Below are positions 35,211-44,049 of a DNA stretch of 64,000 bases, one piece after another. The stretch is from Bog-756 sp963703145 (GTDB taxonomy: Bacteria; Actinomycetota; Acidimicrobiia; Acidimicrobiales; RAAP-2): positions 1,550,001-1,614,000 of the forward strand of contig OY969793.1 of the NCBI GenBank assembly GCA_963703145.1, given 5' to 3'. The notes below the pieces were generated by a model. It was given only the letters and a program-made list of their open reading frames with translations, ran no database searches and was not told the DNA's origin. Position 1 is the first letter of the stretch. Each line of letters opens with the position of its first letter. The position numbers were made by a program, and so were the translations under genes.

Positions 35211-36026
35211 ATGCTGGGGCCCATGGCAGCCACTGATGCAGACCCACCCACCGTCCTCGTGGAGCACCGAGGCCCGGTCACCGTGGTGACCATCGACCGT
35301 CCGGCCCGACGCAACGCCGTGGACCCGGCCACCGCCACCGCCCTGTTCGAGGCGTTCACCGCCTTCGACGAGGATGACGCCTCCTCGGTGGCGGTCCTCA
35401 CCGGGAGCGGCGAGACCTTCTGCGCCGGGGCGGACCTCAAGTCCCTCAGCGAGGGGGGACGCCACCGCATCGCCGAGGACGGCCCCGGCCCGATGGGCCC
35501 GTCACGGATGGCCCTGTCCAAGCCGGTCATCGCCGCCATCGAGGGCTACGCCGTAGCCGGAGGGTTGGAGCTGGCCATCTGGTGCGACCTCCGGGTGGCG
35601 TCGGAGGCGGCCGCCCTCGGTGTCTTCTGTCGGCGGTTCGGGGTGCCCCTCATCGACGGCGGGACGGTCCGTCTGCCCAGGCTGGTGGGCCAGGGCCGGG
35701 CTCTCGATCTCATCCTGACCGGGCGGGAGGTGGCGGCCGACGAGGCCCTGGCCATGGGCCTGGTCAACCGGGTCGTACCTCCCGGGACCGCCCTGGACCA
35801 CGCCGTCGCCTGGGGCCACGAGCTGGCCGCCCTGCCACAGGCCTGCCTGCGCAACGACCGGGCGTCCACCCTGGCCCAGTGGGACCTCTCGGTGACCGAG
35901 GCCCTCCGTGCCGAGTACCGCTTCGGGCTCGACAGCCTGGGCGCCCCTGATGCCGCAGATGGCGCGGCCCGGTTCGCCTCGGGTGCCGGACGCGGCGGCA
36001 TCCCGGTCGCAGGCACCGGGCGTTGA
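35211..36026 (+). CDS. Enoyl-CoA hydratase/isomerase family protein
   Basis: Crotonase-fold enzyme acting on acyl-CoA. The oxyanion-hole segments are ETFCAGADLKSL and AVAGGLELAIWCDLRVA, and the isomerase/hydratase-position residues lie in RRFGVPLIDGGTVRLPRLVG. The exact reaction cannot be set. Two in-frame ATGs (35211 and 35223) are possible; the conserved region begins after both. It is divergent from the peroxiredoxin and coupled to the next gene by a TTGA overlap. Confidence 0.88.
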   Translation: MLGPMAATDADPPTVLVEHRGPVTVVTIDRPARRNAVDPATATALFEAFTAFDEDDASSVAVLTGSGETFCAGADLKSLSEGGRHRIAEDGPGPMGPSRMALSKPVIAAIEGYAVAGGLELAIWCDLRVASEAAALGVFCRRFGVPLIDGGTVRLPRLVGQGRALDLILTGREVAADEALAMGLVNRVVPPGTALDHAVAWGHELAALPQACLRNDRASTLAQWDLSVTEALRAEYRFGLDSLGAPDAADGAARFASGAGRGGIPVAGTGR

Positions 36027-36715
36027 GCGGCGAACCAGGCCCCGATGTGCCGGGTGTGGCCGCCTTCGACTTCGACGGCACGCTGACCGACGCGGGAAGT
36101 GTCTTCGGGTTCCTGTCGGCGCTCTGTGGCAGCTGGCCGGTGGCGTCGGCTGCCATAGTCCTGGCCCCGCGCCTGGCCCACGCGGCGCTGGCCGGTGGCA
36201 CGGTCGCCGACGCCACGAAGGAACGGCTCTTCCAGCGGGTCCTGGCCGGGGTCACGGTGGACCGGCTTGACAGTGTGGCCGCCGAGTTCGCACCGGAGCA
36301 CCTCGCCAAGCACGGACGGCCCGCGGTCCGGCACCGTCTGGACTGGCACCGCCTCCGGGGAGACCGGGTGGTCATCGTGTCGGCGTCGCCTGAGACCTAT
36401 ATCCGGATCGCCGGTGACCTCCTCGGAGCCGATGGTGTGGTCGCCACCCGGCTTGAGTCGGTCGGAGGGGTCCTTACCGGGCGCTACGACGGGGCCAACT
36501 GCCGGGGTGAGGAGAAGGTGCGCCGCCTGGCGCAGTGGGTGGAGGACTCCGGGGCGGCCGGAGGGCCGCTGTGGGCCTACGGCAACAGCCGCGGCGACCT
36601 GCGGATGCTGCGGGCCGCCGATGTGGGGGTCAACGTCGGCCGGCTCGGCCGGTTCGGCCGGCTCAGCGACTTCCCCGATCTCGACGGCTCTCACCCGGGC
36701 ACCACGCCGAGCTGA
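36023..36715 (+). CDS. HAD-superfamily phosphatase, subfamily IB
   Basis: A 230-residue haloacid dehalogenase-like hydrolase. Motif I is AFDFDGTLTD (D16, D18), motif II VIVSASPETY, motif III in CRGEEKVRR and motif IV YGNSRGDLRML, the pattern of the SerB/IB subfamily (HAD-IB, glycerophosphate or phosphoserine-like). It begins at TTG 36023, overlapping the preceding stop codon. Substrate is unknown; the family often acts on lipid intermediates in actinobacteria, but the sequence does not show this. Confidence 0.85.
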   Translation: MSGEPGPDVPGVAAFDFDGTLTDAGSVFGFLSALCGSWPVASAAIVLAPRLAHAALAGGTVADATKERLFQRVLAGVTVDRLDSVAAEFAPEHLAKHGRPAVRHRLDWHRLRGDRVVIVSASPETYIRIAGDLLGADGVVATRLESVGGVLTGRYDGANCRGEEKVRRLAQWVEDSGAAGGPLWAYGNSRGDLRMLRAADVGVNVGRLGRFGRLSDFPDLDGSHPGTTPS

Positions 36716-36743
36716 CCGCCATCGGCCATCGGCGGCCCGGGCA

Positions 36744-39389
36744 TCAGAGGTACTCCTTCTTTCGCAGCCACACCAGGACGAACCAGCCCCAGATGGGCGG
36801 CAGGTAGGCGGTGAACAGCCGCTGGACGAAGGTGGCCGCCACGGCATCGGTCTCGCTGATCCCCGCGGCGGTCAGGCCGAGGATCATCCCGGCTTCGACC
36901 ACACCCATCCCGCCGGGAACCGGGGAGATCCCACCCAACATGGAGGCGAGGGTCAGGACCACGAGCAGTGTGGCCAGTCCGAGGTGGTCGCCGAACGCGT
37001 GGAGGGCGGCCCCGAGGGCCAGGGCCACGACGATCTGGGCCACCGCGCTCCCCCCGAAGATCTCGATGAGGTTGCGCGGTCGGGAGGCCAGCACCTTGAG
37101 GTGCGCCCAGACCTCTCCCGCTTTGGGCCGGAGCTTCTGGGCCGCCAGCCGCCGCCACCGGGGCACGGCGAACACCAGGCCGAGTGCAACACCTACCACC
37201 ACCACGACGATGACGATGAGCCACACGAGCCGGGCGTTGCCGCCACCCGAGGAGTCCGACGGGGAGTTGAAGTGCATCTGCCCGATGGCCAGTGGCAGGG
37301 CGATGAGGAACAGGGCGCCCTTCACGATCCAGCTGGCCGTGCTCACCAGCACGCCCGAGCTCACCGCCAGCGTGGGGGTCAGCCCCTCTTGTTGGAAGAA
37401 CCGAACCCGGGTGGCCAGCACCGCCATCGAACCGCCGGCCAGGGCCACGAAGGTGTCGGCGAACTCGAGGGCCACGGTGCGGCCGTAGGGAAGTGTGGAC
37501 GTCACCGAGCCGACCGTGGTGGTGGCGATGGCCGGGTAGGCCGACTGGGCCAGGACGAAGGTCGCCGCCACCCAGCCCCACTTGGCCCCGGTGATGGTGC
37601 TCCACGACTTGCCCACGTTGATCAGGACGCCGATGAGGGCCCACCCGCCGATGAGGGTCCCGGCCACCAGCGCCAGGTTGACCCAGCTGATCCGTCGGGG
37701 CTCGATCAGCTTGGGCACCTCGACGCCGACCGCCTCGGCTCCCTGCTCGCGGGTCGAGGCGAGCAGGGCCTTCTTCCCCCGGAGCGCCCGGGCCGCCTGA
37801 GGATCGAGCGCGGCCCGCTGCAGATACGGCAGGGCATCGACCAGGGCCTCGGAGGGGACCGACCGGGCCGCTGCAGCGACGGACCGCGTTGGGCCCACCG
37901 CCACGGTCACGGCGGCCAGAGCGGCCGCCATGTCCCGGTTCAGGTCGTCAGTGGTCGCCACGGTCAGCGCCGCCCGGAAGTCAACGAAGCCGGCGCGACC
38001 GCCCTCGTCGACCACGATGGTCTCGCACGACAAGGAGCCATGCGCGATGCCCGCCCGACGCAGGATCATGAGTTGGACGAACACGTCGTCGGCCGCGGCG
38101 TCCTCCAGGGGCGGCCCCGCCGGCACATCGGCCTCGGGGATGTGGACGACGGGACCAGGATCCTTAGGAGGCTCGCCCGGCGTCACCACGCCGGCCGGTG
38201 CGTCCCCCTCGGGTGCCGGATCATCGACCACGACCGGTGGCACGTAGGCGGCGAACCTCGAGAGCCGGATCCCGGCGGGTGGGCGGGTCACGAGCACCGC
38301 GTCGTTGGACGGCCCGGTGGGGCCGGCGGCCAACACGGCGGGAACCCGGGCCCCGGCGCGGTCGGCCATCAGGGTCAGATACGCCTCGTGCTCGACCTGC
38401 TGGCGCCGGGTGAGGGCCAGCGTCGGCCCCGAGGACCGGTAGAACAAGAAGCGGGACGTCTTGGCCAGCAGTTGGGCGTCGGAGGCGTCACGGCCGTAGA
38501 CCGAGACATCGATCGGGTCGCCGTCGATCCGAGCGGTGAACCGACCCACGCCCCACTCCTGTCGGAGCACGCGGGTCACGTCGTCCGCGGTGATGTCGAG
38601 CCCGCCCAACAGGTCCACCACCTCCTCGGACGACGGGAGCCCGAGCGGCGACCCGAAGATCAGATGGACGACGGCAGTGACCCCCCACCCCACGGCCAGG
38701 CTGGCCAGCACCGCCACAGGCAGACCGGACCCGGTGATCACCGCGGTCAGGGCCAGCAGCGCGATGGCGGTCTCGATGGACAGCTGGACCATCCGGCTGA
38801 GGTAGGGCAACGCCGCGGTGGCCACCGCCACCGTGGCTGCCACCCGCGCCACCGGGAACGACAGGTTGAAAAAGGACAACGACGGGTCGGTCGGCCGACC
38901 CCCGGCGGATCCGAGCAGCACCGAGGACAGCACGCAGATGACCCACGCGACGGCGCCCGATAGTCCGATGTCGCGAATGGCGGCCCACCGGCGGTTGGCC
39001 AGCGCCAGGACGGCGATCAGAGCGATGACCCCGAAGGAGGCCACCCACCAGATCACGGTGATCAACCACCGGAGCCCCTGGGGCGGGGAGGCCAGCGTGC
39101 TGGCGATGTCGTGCTCGGCGTTCGAGTTGGCCCGGGTGAACAGCCAGCACAACAAAACCGCCAGCACGGCGGCGCCGACACGGAAGGCGTCTGACCCGCG
39201 TCGGCGGGTCTGGCCGTCGCCTACCGGGGCGAAGAGGATGGCCCGCCACGAGGCGACACCCCGCCGCCACCTCCTCGGGTGGGCGCCGTCCCCTCCCGCT
39301 ACTGGCGGGTGCGGGGTGTTCGCCACCGAGCCGTTCGACTCGACGGCTACGCCGCCGGCAGTTAGGTCATCGGTCTGGCCGTCGCTCAT
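36744..39389 (-). CDS. Membrane protein: kinase-like domain plus flippase-like (LPG synthase TM/UPF0104) domain
   Basis: An 881-residue three-part protein. About six N-terminal membrane helices (residues about 60-265) are followed by a cytoplasmic domain (about 275-540) resembling a phosphotransferase/kinase. That domain has an invariant-lysine-like region (DAQLLAKTSRFLFY), then AHGSLSCETIVVDE where kinases have HGDLxxxN, and FVDF in place of the DFG/DxD site. The Asp of the catalytic loop is replaced by Ser, so it may be a pseudokinase. The C-terminal part (about 570-875) has seven or eight helices and the GGISPVPGGMGVVEAG motif of the MprF/AglD-type flippase family. It probably moves or recognises a lipid. 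The ATG at 39389 is convergent with the HAD gene. Confidence 0.8.
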   Translation of the reverse strand: MSDGQTDDLTAGGVAVESNGSVANTPHPPVAGGDGAHPRRWRRGVASWRAILFAPVGDGQTRRRGSDAFRVGAAVLAVLLCWLFTRANSNAEHDIASTLASPPQGLRWLITVIWWVASFGVIALIAVLALANRRWAAIRDIGLSGAVAWVICVLSSVLLGSAGGRPTDPSLSFFNLSFPVARVAATVAVATAALPYLSRMVQLSIETAIALLALTAVITGSGLPVAVLASLAVGWGVTAVVHLIFGSPLGLPSSEEVVDLLGGLDITADDVTRVLRQEWGVGRFTARIDGDPIDVSVYGRDASDAQLLAKTSRFLFYRSSGPTLALTRRQQVEHEAYLTLMADRAGARVPAVLAAGPTGPSNDAVLVTRPPAGIRLSRFAAYVPPVVVDDPAPEGDAPAGVVTPGEPPKDPGPVVHIPEADVPAGPPLEDAAADDVFVQLMILRRAGIAHGSLSCETIVVDEGGRAGFVDFRAALTVATTDDLNRDMAAALAAVTVAVGPTRSVAAAARSVPSEALVDALPYLQRAALDPQAARALRGKKALLASTREQGAEAVGVEVPKLIEPRRISWVNLALVAGTLIGGWALIGVLINVGKSWSTITGAKWGWVAATFVLAQSAYPAIATTTVGSVTSTLPYGRTVALEFADTFVALAGGSMAVLATRVRFFQQEGLTPTLAVSSGVLVSTASWIVKGALFLIALPLAIGQMHFNSPSDSSGGGNARLVWLIVIVVVVVGVALGLVFAVPRWRRLAAQKLRPKAGEVWAHLKVLASRPRNLIEIFGGSAVAQIVVALALGAALHAFGDHLGLATLLVVLTLASMLGGISPVPGGMGVVEAGMILGLTAAGISETDAVAATFVQRLFTAYLPPIWGWFVLVWLRKKEYL

Positions 39390-39472
39390 TGCAGCTTGCA
39401 CCTTAGGACCTCGCCAACCGGCGTCCGGGCTCATCGGAACCCCGGTACCCAGGCGATCGCCACGGGGGCCGA

Positions 39473-41494
39473 CTAGCCGGCGGCCGAGCCCCGGAAGGTG
39501 GCGTCGCCGAAGGTGAACAGCCCGCCGTCGGCGGCCACCAGCCAGTAGCCCTGGCCATCGCTCGTCGAGGCCATGCCGACCACCGGCTTGACCAGGTGGA
39601 GGGAGCCTGTGGATCCGTGGAACCGTGCGGACCCGAAGGAGAAGATGCCGCCGTCGGCGGCCACCATCCAGTAGCCCTGTCCCGCCGGACCGCTGGACAT
39701 GCCCACGACTGGCTGATTGAGGTGCAGGTTGCCGGTCGAGCCGTAGAAGTGGGCGTCGCCGAAGGAGAAGATGCCGCCGTCGGAGGCCACCAGCCAGTAG
39801 CCCTTGCCATCGGGGGTGGCGGCCATGCCCACCACCGGCTTGTTGAGTCGGAGGTTGCCGGTCGAGCCGTAGAAGTGGGCGTCGCCGAAGGAGAAGATGC
39901 CGCCGTCGGAGGCCACCAGCCAGTACCCGCCACCGTCCGGTGTGGCCGCCATGCCCAGAATGGGTTTGTTGAGCACCAGGTTGCCGGTGGAGCCGTGGAA
40001 CGATGCGCTGCCGTAACTGAACACTCCCCCGTCAGAAGCCACCAGCCAGTAGCCCTGGCCGTCCGGGTCCGCAGCCGTCCCGACGATGGGTCGGGCGAGG
40101 GAAAGGTTCCCGGCCGATCCGTGGAACGCGGCGGATCCGAAGGCGTCGACCACACCGTTGGCCCCGGTGATCCAGTAGCCGGCCCCGTCCGGTGTGGACG
40201 ACATGGCCACGGCGGCCGAGCCGAGGCTGGAGGTGGTCGTGAACCAATCGGACTTGAGGCCGAGGGCACCGGCGAAGGTGTCGCCACTGATCACCACGTT
40301 CTGGGCCGAGCCGACCAGTGTCATGGCGGTGACCCGGCCGCCCCAGTCACCGAGGCCGTTCCGCCCGGTGATGGCAATCGATTCGAGGGAACCGAGCTGT
40401 GGCCACGTGGCCTCGATGGCCGATACCGGCACCGAGGCCGTCCAGGTGTGGTTGGGGTTGCAGGCGCCCGGCACACACACGGCGTCACCGGCATCGGCCA
40501 CTCCCGGAAAGGCGCCCGGTGCCGTGAAGCCCCCGGTAGACGACGAGTACTGCGTGGCCGCCACGACGCCGTTGGATGCCATCACCTGACCGGCCGTGTC
40601 GGCCGCCGCCAGATTGGCCAGAGCGCTCTCGTTGAGGGTGCCGCGGTAGGTCTGACAGCTCAGGTCACAGGTGTCGGCATACCCTCCATACGAGTTGAGC
40701 CCGGCCATGACATAGGAGCGGACCGCCACCGCCTGGGCCTCCAGCTCCTGGAAGCCCCAGGCCTGGCCCTGGGGGCCGGCCCCGCCCAGGGTGCCCCACC
40801 CCGATGGTGACTCGCTGGGCACCACGTCGGCCACGTACTGCTCCAGCGGCAAGGTGTTGACCGTCCGTGGTGCAGACGGTGTGCCGGTGTTGTAGGTCGC
40901 TTTGATGGTGCCGTGCACGGTCACGCTGGGACCAGCCTGGCACAGCTGGAGAAGGGCACTACCGGGCGAGGCCATGGGATTCACCAGCCCGGATGACGCC
41001 GGGGTCCACGGGCCGGCGCAGCTGGCACCCTGATAGAGCGTCCACGTGGTGCCGTTGGGCACCAGCTCCATCGCCGTACCGGTCACGCCGCCGACGGAGA
41101 AGGGTGCCGCTGAGGTCACGATCACGCTGTTGCCGTTGTTCTCGGTCATGACCACATTGACCGATTGGGAACCGTCCACCCCGGCCGGCAGCGGGGTGAG
41201 CGACGTACCCCCGTAGTAGGTGGTGAGGATCGACTGGTAGTTGGTCTGGGCCAGCGTGTACCCGAGCGCCCCCCACTGGCCCATGCCATGGCCATGGCCG
41301 TAGCCGTGGCCGACAAGCGACACCGACGCGGCGGGATAGGCGGCCGCCGGGGTCGGGGCCACCGCCACCGACAGGCCCGAGCACACCACGGCGGCCAGTG
41401 CGACGGCGAGGGCGGCCACCACGGCACGGCCTCGCGCGCCGAGCCCGGTCAGCCGAGTTCGATTCCGACCCGAATCAGGACCTCTGGACGACAC
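39473..41494 (-). CDS. Secreted SpoIID/LytB-domain protein with six 42-residue repeats
   Basis: The 673-residue protein begins with a signal sequence ending near PTPAAA (residues about 20-45). A SpoIID-type domain (about 50-400) follows, with GYGHGHGMGQWGA, LPLEQYVADVVPSE and AQAVAVRSYV; related domains cut denuded glycan in SpoIID. The C-terminus carries six repeats of 42 residues of the form NKPVVGMAATPDGKGYWLVA ... DGGIFSFGDAHFYGSTG, probably a beta-propeller. The GTG at 41494 has GAGGCGG upstream. The next secreted repeat protein is 10 nt away, so the two are coexpressed. Confidence 0.85.
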   Translation of the reverse strand: MSSRGPDSGRNRTRLTGLGARGRAVVAALAVALAAVVCSGLSVAVAPTPAAAYPAASVSLVGHGYGHGHGMGQWGALGYTLAQTNYQSILTTYYGGTSLTPLPAGVDGSQSVNVVMTENNGNSVIVTSAAPFSVGGVTGTAMELVPNGTTWTLYQGASCAGPWTPASSGLVNPMASPGSALLQLCQAGPSVTVHGTIKATYNTGTPSAPRTVNTLPLEQYVADVVPSESPSGWGTLGGAGPQGQAWGFQELEAQAVAVRSYVMAGLNSYGGYADTCDLSCQTYRGTLNESALANLAAADTAGQVMASNGVVAATQYSSSTGGFTAPGAFPGVADAGDAVCVPGACNPNHTWTASVPVSAIEATWPQLGSLESIAITGRNGLGDWGGRVTAMTLVGSAQNVVISGDTFAGALGLKSDWFTTTSSLGSAAVAMSSTPDGAGYWITGANGVVDAFGSAAFHGSAGNLSLARPIVGTAADPDGQGYWLVASDGGVFSYGSASFHGSTGNLVLNKPILGMAATPDGGGYWLVASDGGIFSFGDAHFYGSTGNLRLNKPVVGMAATPDGKGYWLVASDGGIFSFGDAHFYGSTGNLHLNQPVVGMSSGPAGQGYWMVAADGGIFSFGSARFHGSTGSLHLVKPVVGMASTSDGQGYWLVAADGGLFTFGDATFRGSAAG
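39476..40232. repeat. Six tandem 126-bp coding repeats
   Basis: The 3' end of the SpoIID-domain gene consists of six 42-codon units. Inner units are highly similar in DNA as well as protein (for example around 39750-39960), indicating recent duplication or gene conversion. Confidence 0.85.
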
Positions 41495-41504
41495 GACGAC
41501 CGCC

Positions 41505-43781
41505 TCAGTCGACCCCGACCGCACCCGCCAGGAACAGCTGGGGGATGGACCCGTAGAACGGTGCGCTCCCGAAGGAGAACAACCCTCCGTCGGCGGCCAC
41601 CAGCCAGTAGCCGTTGCCGCGGTTGGAGGCCATACCCACCACCGGCAGGTTGAGTCGGATGTTGCCGGTCGAGCCATAGAAGTGGGCGTCACCGAACGAG
41701 AAGATGCCGCCGTCGGAGGCCACGAACCAGTACCCCTTGCCGTCGGGCGTGGAGGTCATGCCGACCACCGGCTTGTTCAACCGGATGCTGCCGGTCGATC
41801 CGTAGAAGCGGGCGTCACCGAAGGAGAAGATGCCGCCGTCGGAGGCCACCAGCCAGTAGCCGCCACCGTCCGGCGTGGCGGCCATGCCCACCACCGGCTG
41901 GTTGAGGCGGATGTTGCCGGTCGAGCCGTGGAAGCGGGCGTCCCCGAAGGCGAAGATGCCACCGTCAGAGGCCACCATCCAGTAGCCCTTGCCGTCGGCG
42001 GTGGACGCCATGCCCACCACCGGCTTGTTCAGCCGGATGCTGCCGGTCGATCCGTAGAAGCGTGCGTCGCCGAAGGTGAAGATGCCGCCGTCAGAGGCCA
42101 CCTCCCAGTAGCCGCCGCCGTCGGGGGTGGCGGCCATGCCCACGATGGGCCGGTTGAGGGGCCGTCCACCCATCGAGCCGAGGAACTTGGCATCCCCGAA
42201 GGCGAAGATGCCGCCGTCGGTGGCGACGTTCCAGTAGCCCTGGGCGTCACCGGTCGGGGCCATGCCCACGATGGGCTTGTTGAGGTGACCTGGGGCCGGC
42301 TGGCTGATCCATCCGGTCAGCTGAGCGTTCTGGTGGAACATGGGCCAGGACCGCTTGCCCAGCGAGTGACCGGCCGAGCCGGCCAGCTCGTAATGCTGGA
42401 TGATGCCGGCGTTCTGGGCGTTGTAGCCGGCGATGGTGATCCCGATGGTGCCGTTGGGATCGATGGCCACCATCGGTGAGTTCTGCAGCCCGATGGTGCC
42501 GGCCCCGAGGGTGGCCACGACCTGGGCGCTGCGCCCGTCGTAGATGACCAGGCCGTTGGTGGTCGGGACCAGCACGTCGTTGTAGCCGCCGCCGGTCAGG
42601 TCGGCGGTGACGATGCCGCCGATGATCTGCCCCGACGTGTGCTGAGGCCACCCGGGGACCGCTCCACCGTTGGCGCCGTTGAGTGCCCAAACCAGGCCGC
42701 CCGAGCCCGTGTTGGCACCTTCGATCACTTCGAGGTTGCCATCACCTTTGATGTCGCCCAGGGCCGGACTGCCGGTCGTGGTGCCGCCCAGGTTGGAGCG
42801 CCAGACGATGTTGCAATGGGAGTCCGAGCCGAAGACCGTGTTGGAGTCCGAGGCCCCGCCGTAGTACGAGCCGGTGCCAAAGGCGATTCCCACTGCGCCG
42901 CCGGCGAGGAAGTTGCCCACCGCCGGGGACGAGTCGACGGTCTGGTTGGTGTCGTGGTCGCAGATCAGGTTGCCGCCTGATCCGAGCACCCGGAGGTGGC
43001 CACCGTTGGTGTAGGTCTGGCCCATGGCCACACCCGCGGTCGAGTCACCGCCCTCGATGATCTCGGTCTGGCCGTTGCCATAGAGATCGGCGAGCGACGG
43101 GGTCGTGAAGCCGCTGTCGGCCGTGAAGAACGGCCAGCCCGGGAGCACCGAGCCGTTCGACGCGTTGAGGGCGTACTCCTCTTGGCCCAGAGAGGGTGCC
43201 ACCACCCCGGTGACGCCGCCGAGCTTGCCGATGGCCAGCGAGCCCTGGACCCCGTAGAGTCCGTTGGGGTCTTGGGCATTGTGTCCCCAGATCTGGGAGC
43301 CGGTGCTGTTGAAGGCGTAGTAGCCACCGACGTTGGGATGGGCGGCATTGCCGGAGCCGACGTACACGTTCTCGGTGCCCGACCCATTGGGTGTGGCCGA
43401 CGGGGTGGAGTCGACGGGCCCTCCGGTATGGGCTGGCCATCCGCGCACCGACGATCCGTCCGACAGGTGGAACGCGTACACCGCGCCGGTGCGGTCACCG
43501 ACGACGACGGAGGGACCCGAGCCGTCCAGCGTTGCCTCGGAGGGTGAGCTCTGGGCCACCGGGCTCCCAGCGTCGGGAAGCACCTGCTGCCATGTCAACG
43601 ACGCCGCCACCCCGACATGAGGGGTCGGTGTCGACGCCGATGCGACCGCGGGGACCAGACCGGCCCCCAGAGCACCAGCGCCCCCGACGGCCAACACGCC
43701 AGCCATCACGGCTCGGCGGCGATGGGACTTGGTGGTCTTGGTGATCCCACCGAGGACGTTGACGTGCTGGCTGATGCTCAT
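41505..43781 (-). CDS. Secreted FG-GAP/PQQ-like repeat protein with six 42-residue repeats
   Basis: The 758-residue protein has an N-terminal signal with KSHRRRAVMAGVLAVGGAGA, possibly exported by Tat, ending near VASAS. Residues about 55-500 hold Gly/Asn/Asp-rich repeats such as SPALGDIKGDGNLEVIEG, typical of FG-GAP/VCBS beta-propellers in adhesins. The last third is six 42-residue repeats of the same type as in the neighbouring SpoIID protein. No catalytic motif is visible; it is likely a surface or wall-bound binding protein. GGGAGGG precedes the ATG at 43781. It is divergent from the GT-C gene. Confidence 0.85.
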   Translation of the reverse strand: MSISQHVNVLGGITKTTKSHRRRAVMAGVLAVGGAGALGAGLVPAVASASTPTPHVGVAASLTWQQVLPDAGSPVAQSSPSEATLDGSGPSVVVGDRTGAVYAFHLSDGSSVRGWPAHTGGPVDSTPSATPNGSGTENVYVGSGNAAHPNVGGYYAFNSTGSQIWGHNAQDPNGLYGVQGSLAIGKLGGVTGVVAPSLGQEEYALNASNGSVLPGWPFFTADSGFTTPSLADLYGNGQTEIIEGGDSTAGVAMGQTYTNGGHLRVLGSGGNLICDHDTNQTVDSSPAVGNFLAGGAVGIAFGTGSYYGGASDSNTVFGSDSHCNIVWRSNLGGTTTGSPALGDIKGDGNLEVIEGANTGSGGLVWALNGANGGAVPGWPQHTSGQIIGGIVTADLTGGGYNDVLVPTTNGLVIYDGRSAQVVATLGAGTIGLQNSPMVAIDPNGTIGITIAGYNAQNAGIIQHYELAGSAGHSLGKRSWPMFHQNAQLTGWISQPAPGHLNKPIVGMAPTGDAQGYWNVATDGGIFAFGDAKFLGSMGGRPLNRPIVGMAATPDGGGYWEVASDGGIFTFGDARFYGSTGSIRLNKPVVGMASTADGKGYWMVASDGGIFAFGDARFHGSTGNIRLNQPVVGMAATPDGGGYWLVASDGGIFSFGDARFYGSTGSIRLNKPVVGMTSTPDGKGYWFVASDGGIFSFGDAHFYGSTGNIRLNLPVVGMASNRGNGYWLVAADGGLFSFGSAPFYGSIPQLFLAGAVGVD
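41508..42281. repeat. Six tandem 126-bp coding repeats, second array
   Basis: Six 42-codon units of the same family as the array at 39476-40232 form the 3' end of this gene. Units 2 and 4, and 3 and 5, are most alike, suggesting duplication in pairs. Confidence 0.85.
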
Positions 43782-44038
43782 GCGAGTGTGTCCCTCCCTT
43801 GTTCCATCTGGCGCCGTGGCATCCGAGCGACCGCGGCTCGACTCGATTCGGATGGCCCAAAGGGCCCGGCGATTGGTCGTACCCGGTAGTTGTCGGCGGA
43901 TTGAGCCGCGAACTGAACACCGGATCCACTCCATGGGTGGTCGCCGGCCGGTCCGATTCGCAGCGATGACGCGGGCCGTCCCAGGTCGGAGGGGCCACAC
44001 CGGTACCGGGGATACCTCAAACGAACGCGTCGGGCCGG

Positions 44039-44044
44039 TAGCCT
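44039..44044 (+). promoter_or_regulatory. Leaderless-type -10 TAGCCT before the GT-C gene
   Basis: TAGCCT, then 5 nt (GAACC), then the ATG at 44050. Confidence 0.4.
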
Positions 44045-44049
44045 GAACC

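Noticed and set aside
36195..38963. A 922-codon plus-strand reading frame
   Set aside because: It runs antisense to the membrane kinase-like/flippase gene and through the HAD gene, and its His/Arg/Gly-rich product is the usual shadow in GC-rich DNA.
39476..42281. Regular 126-bp repeats that resemble a CRISPR array
   Set aside because: The period is a whole number of codons, there are no variable spacers of 30-40 bp, and the units translate into a clear 42-residue protein repeat.
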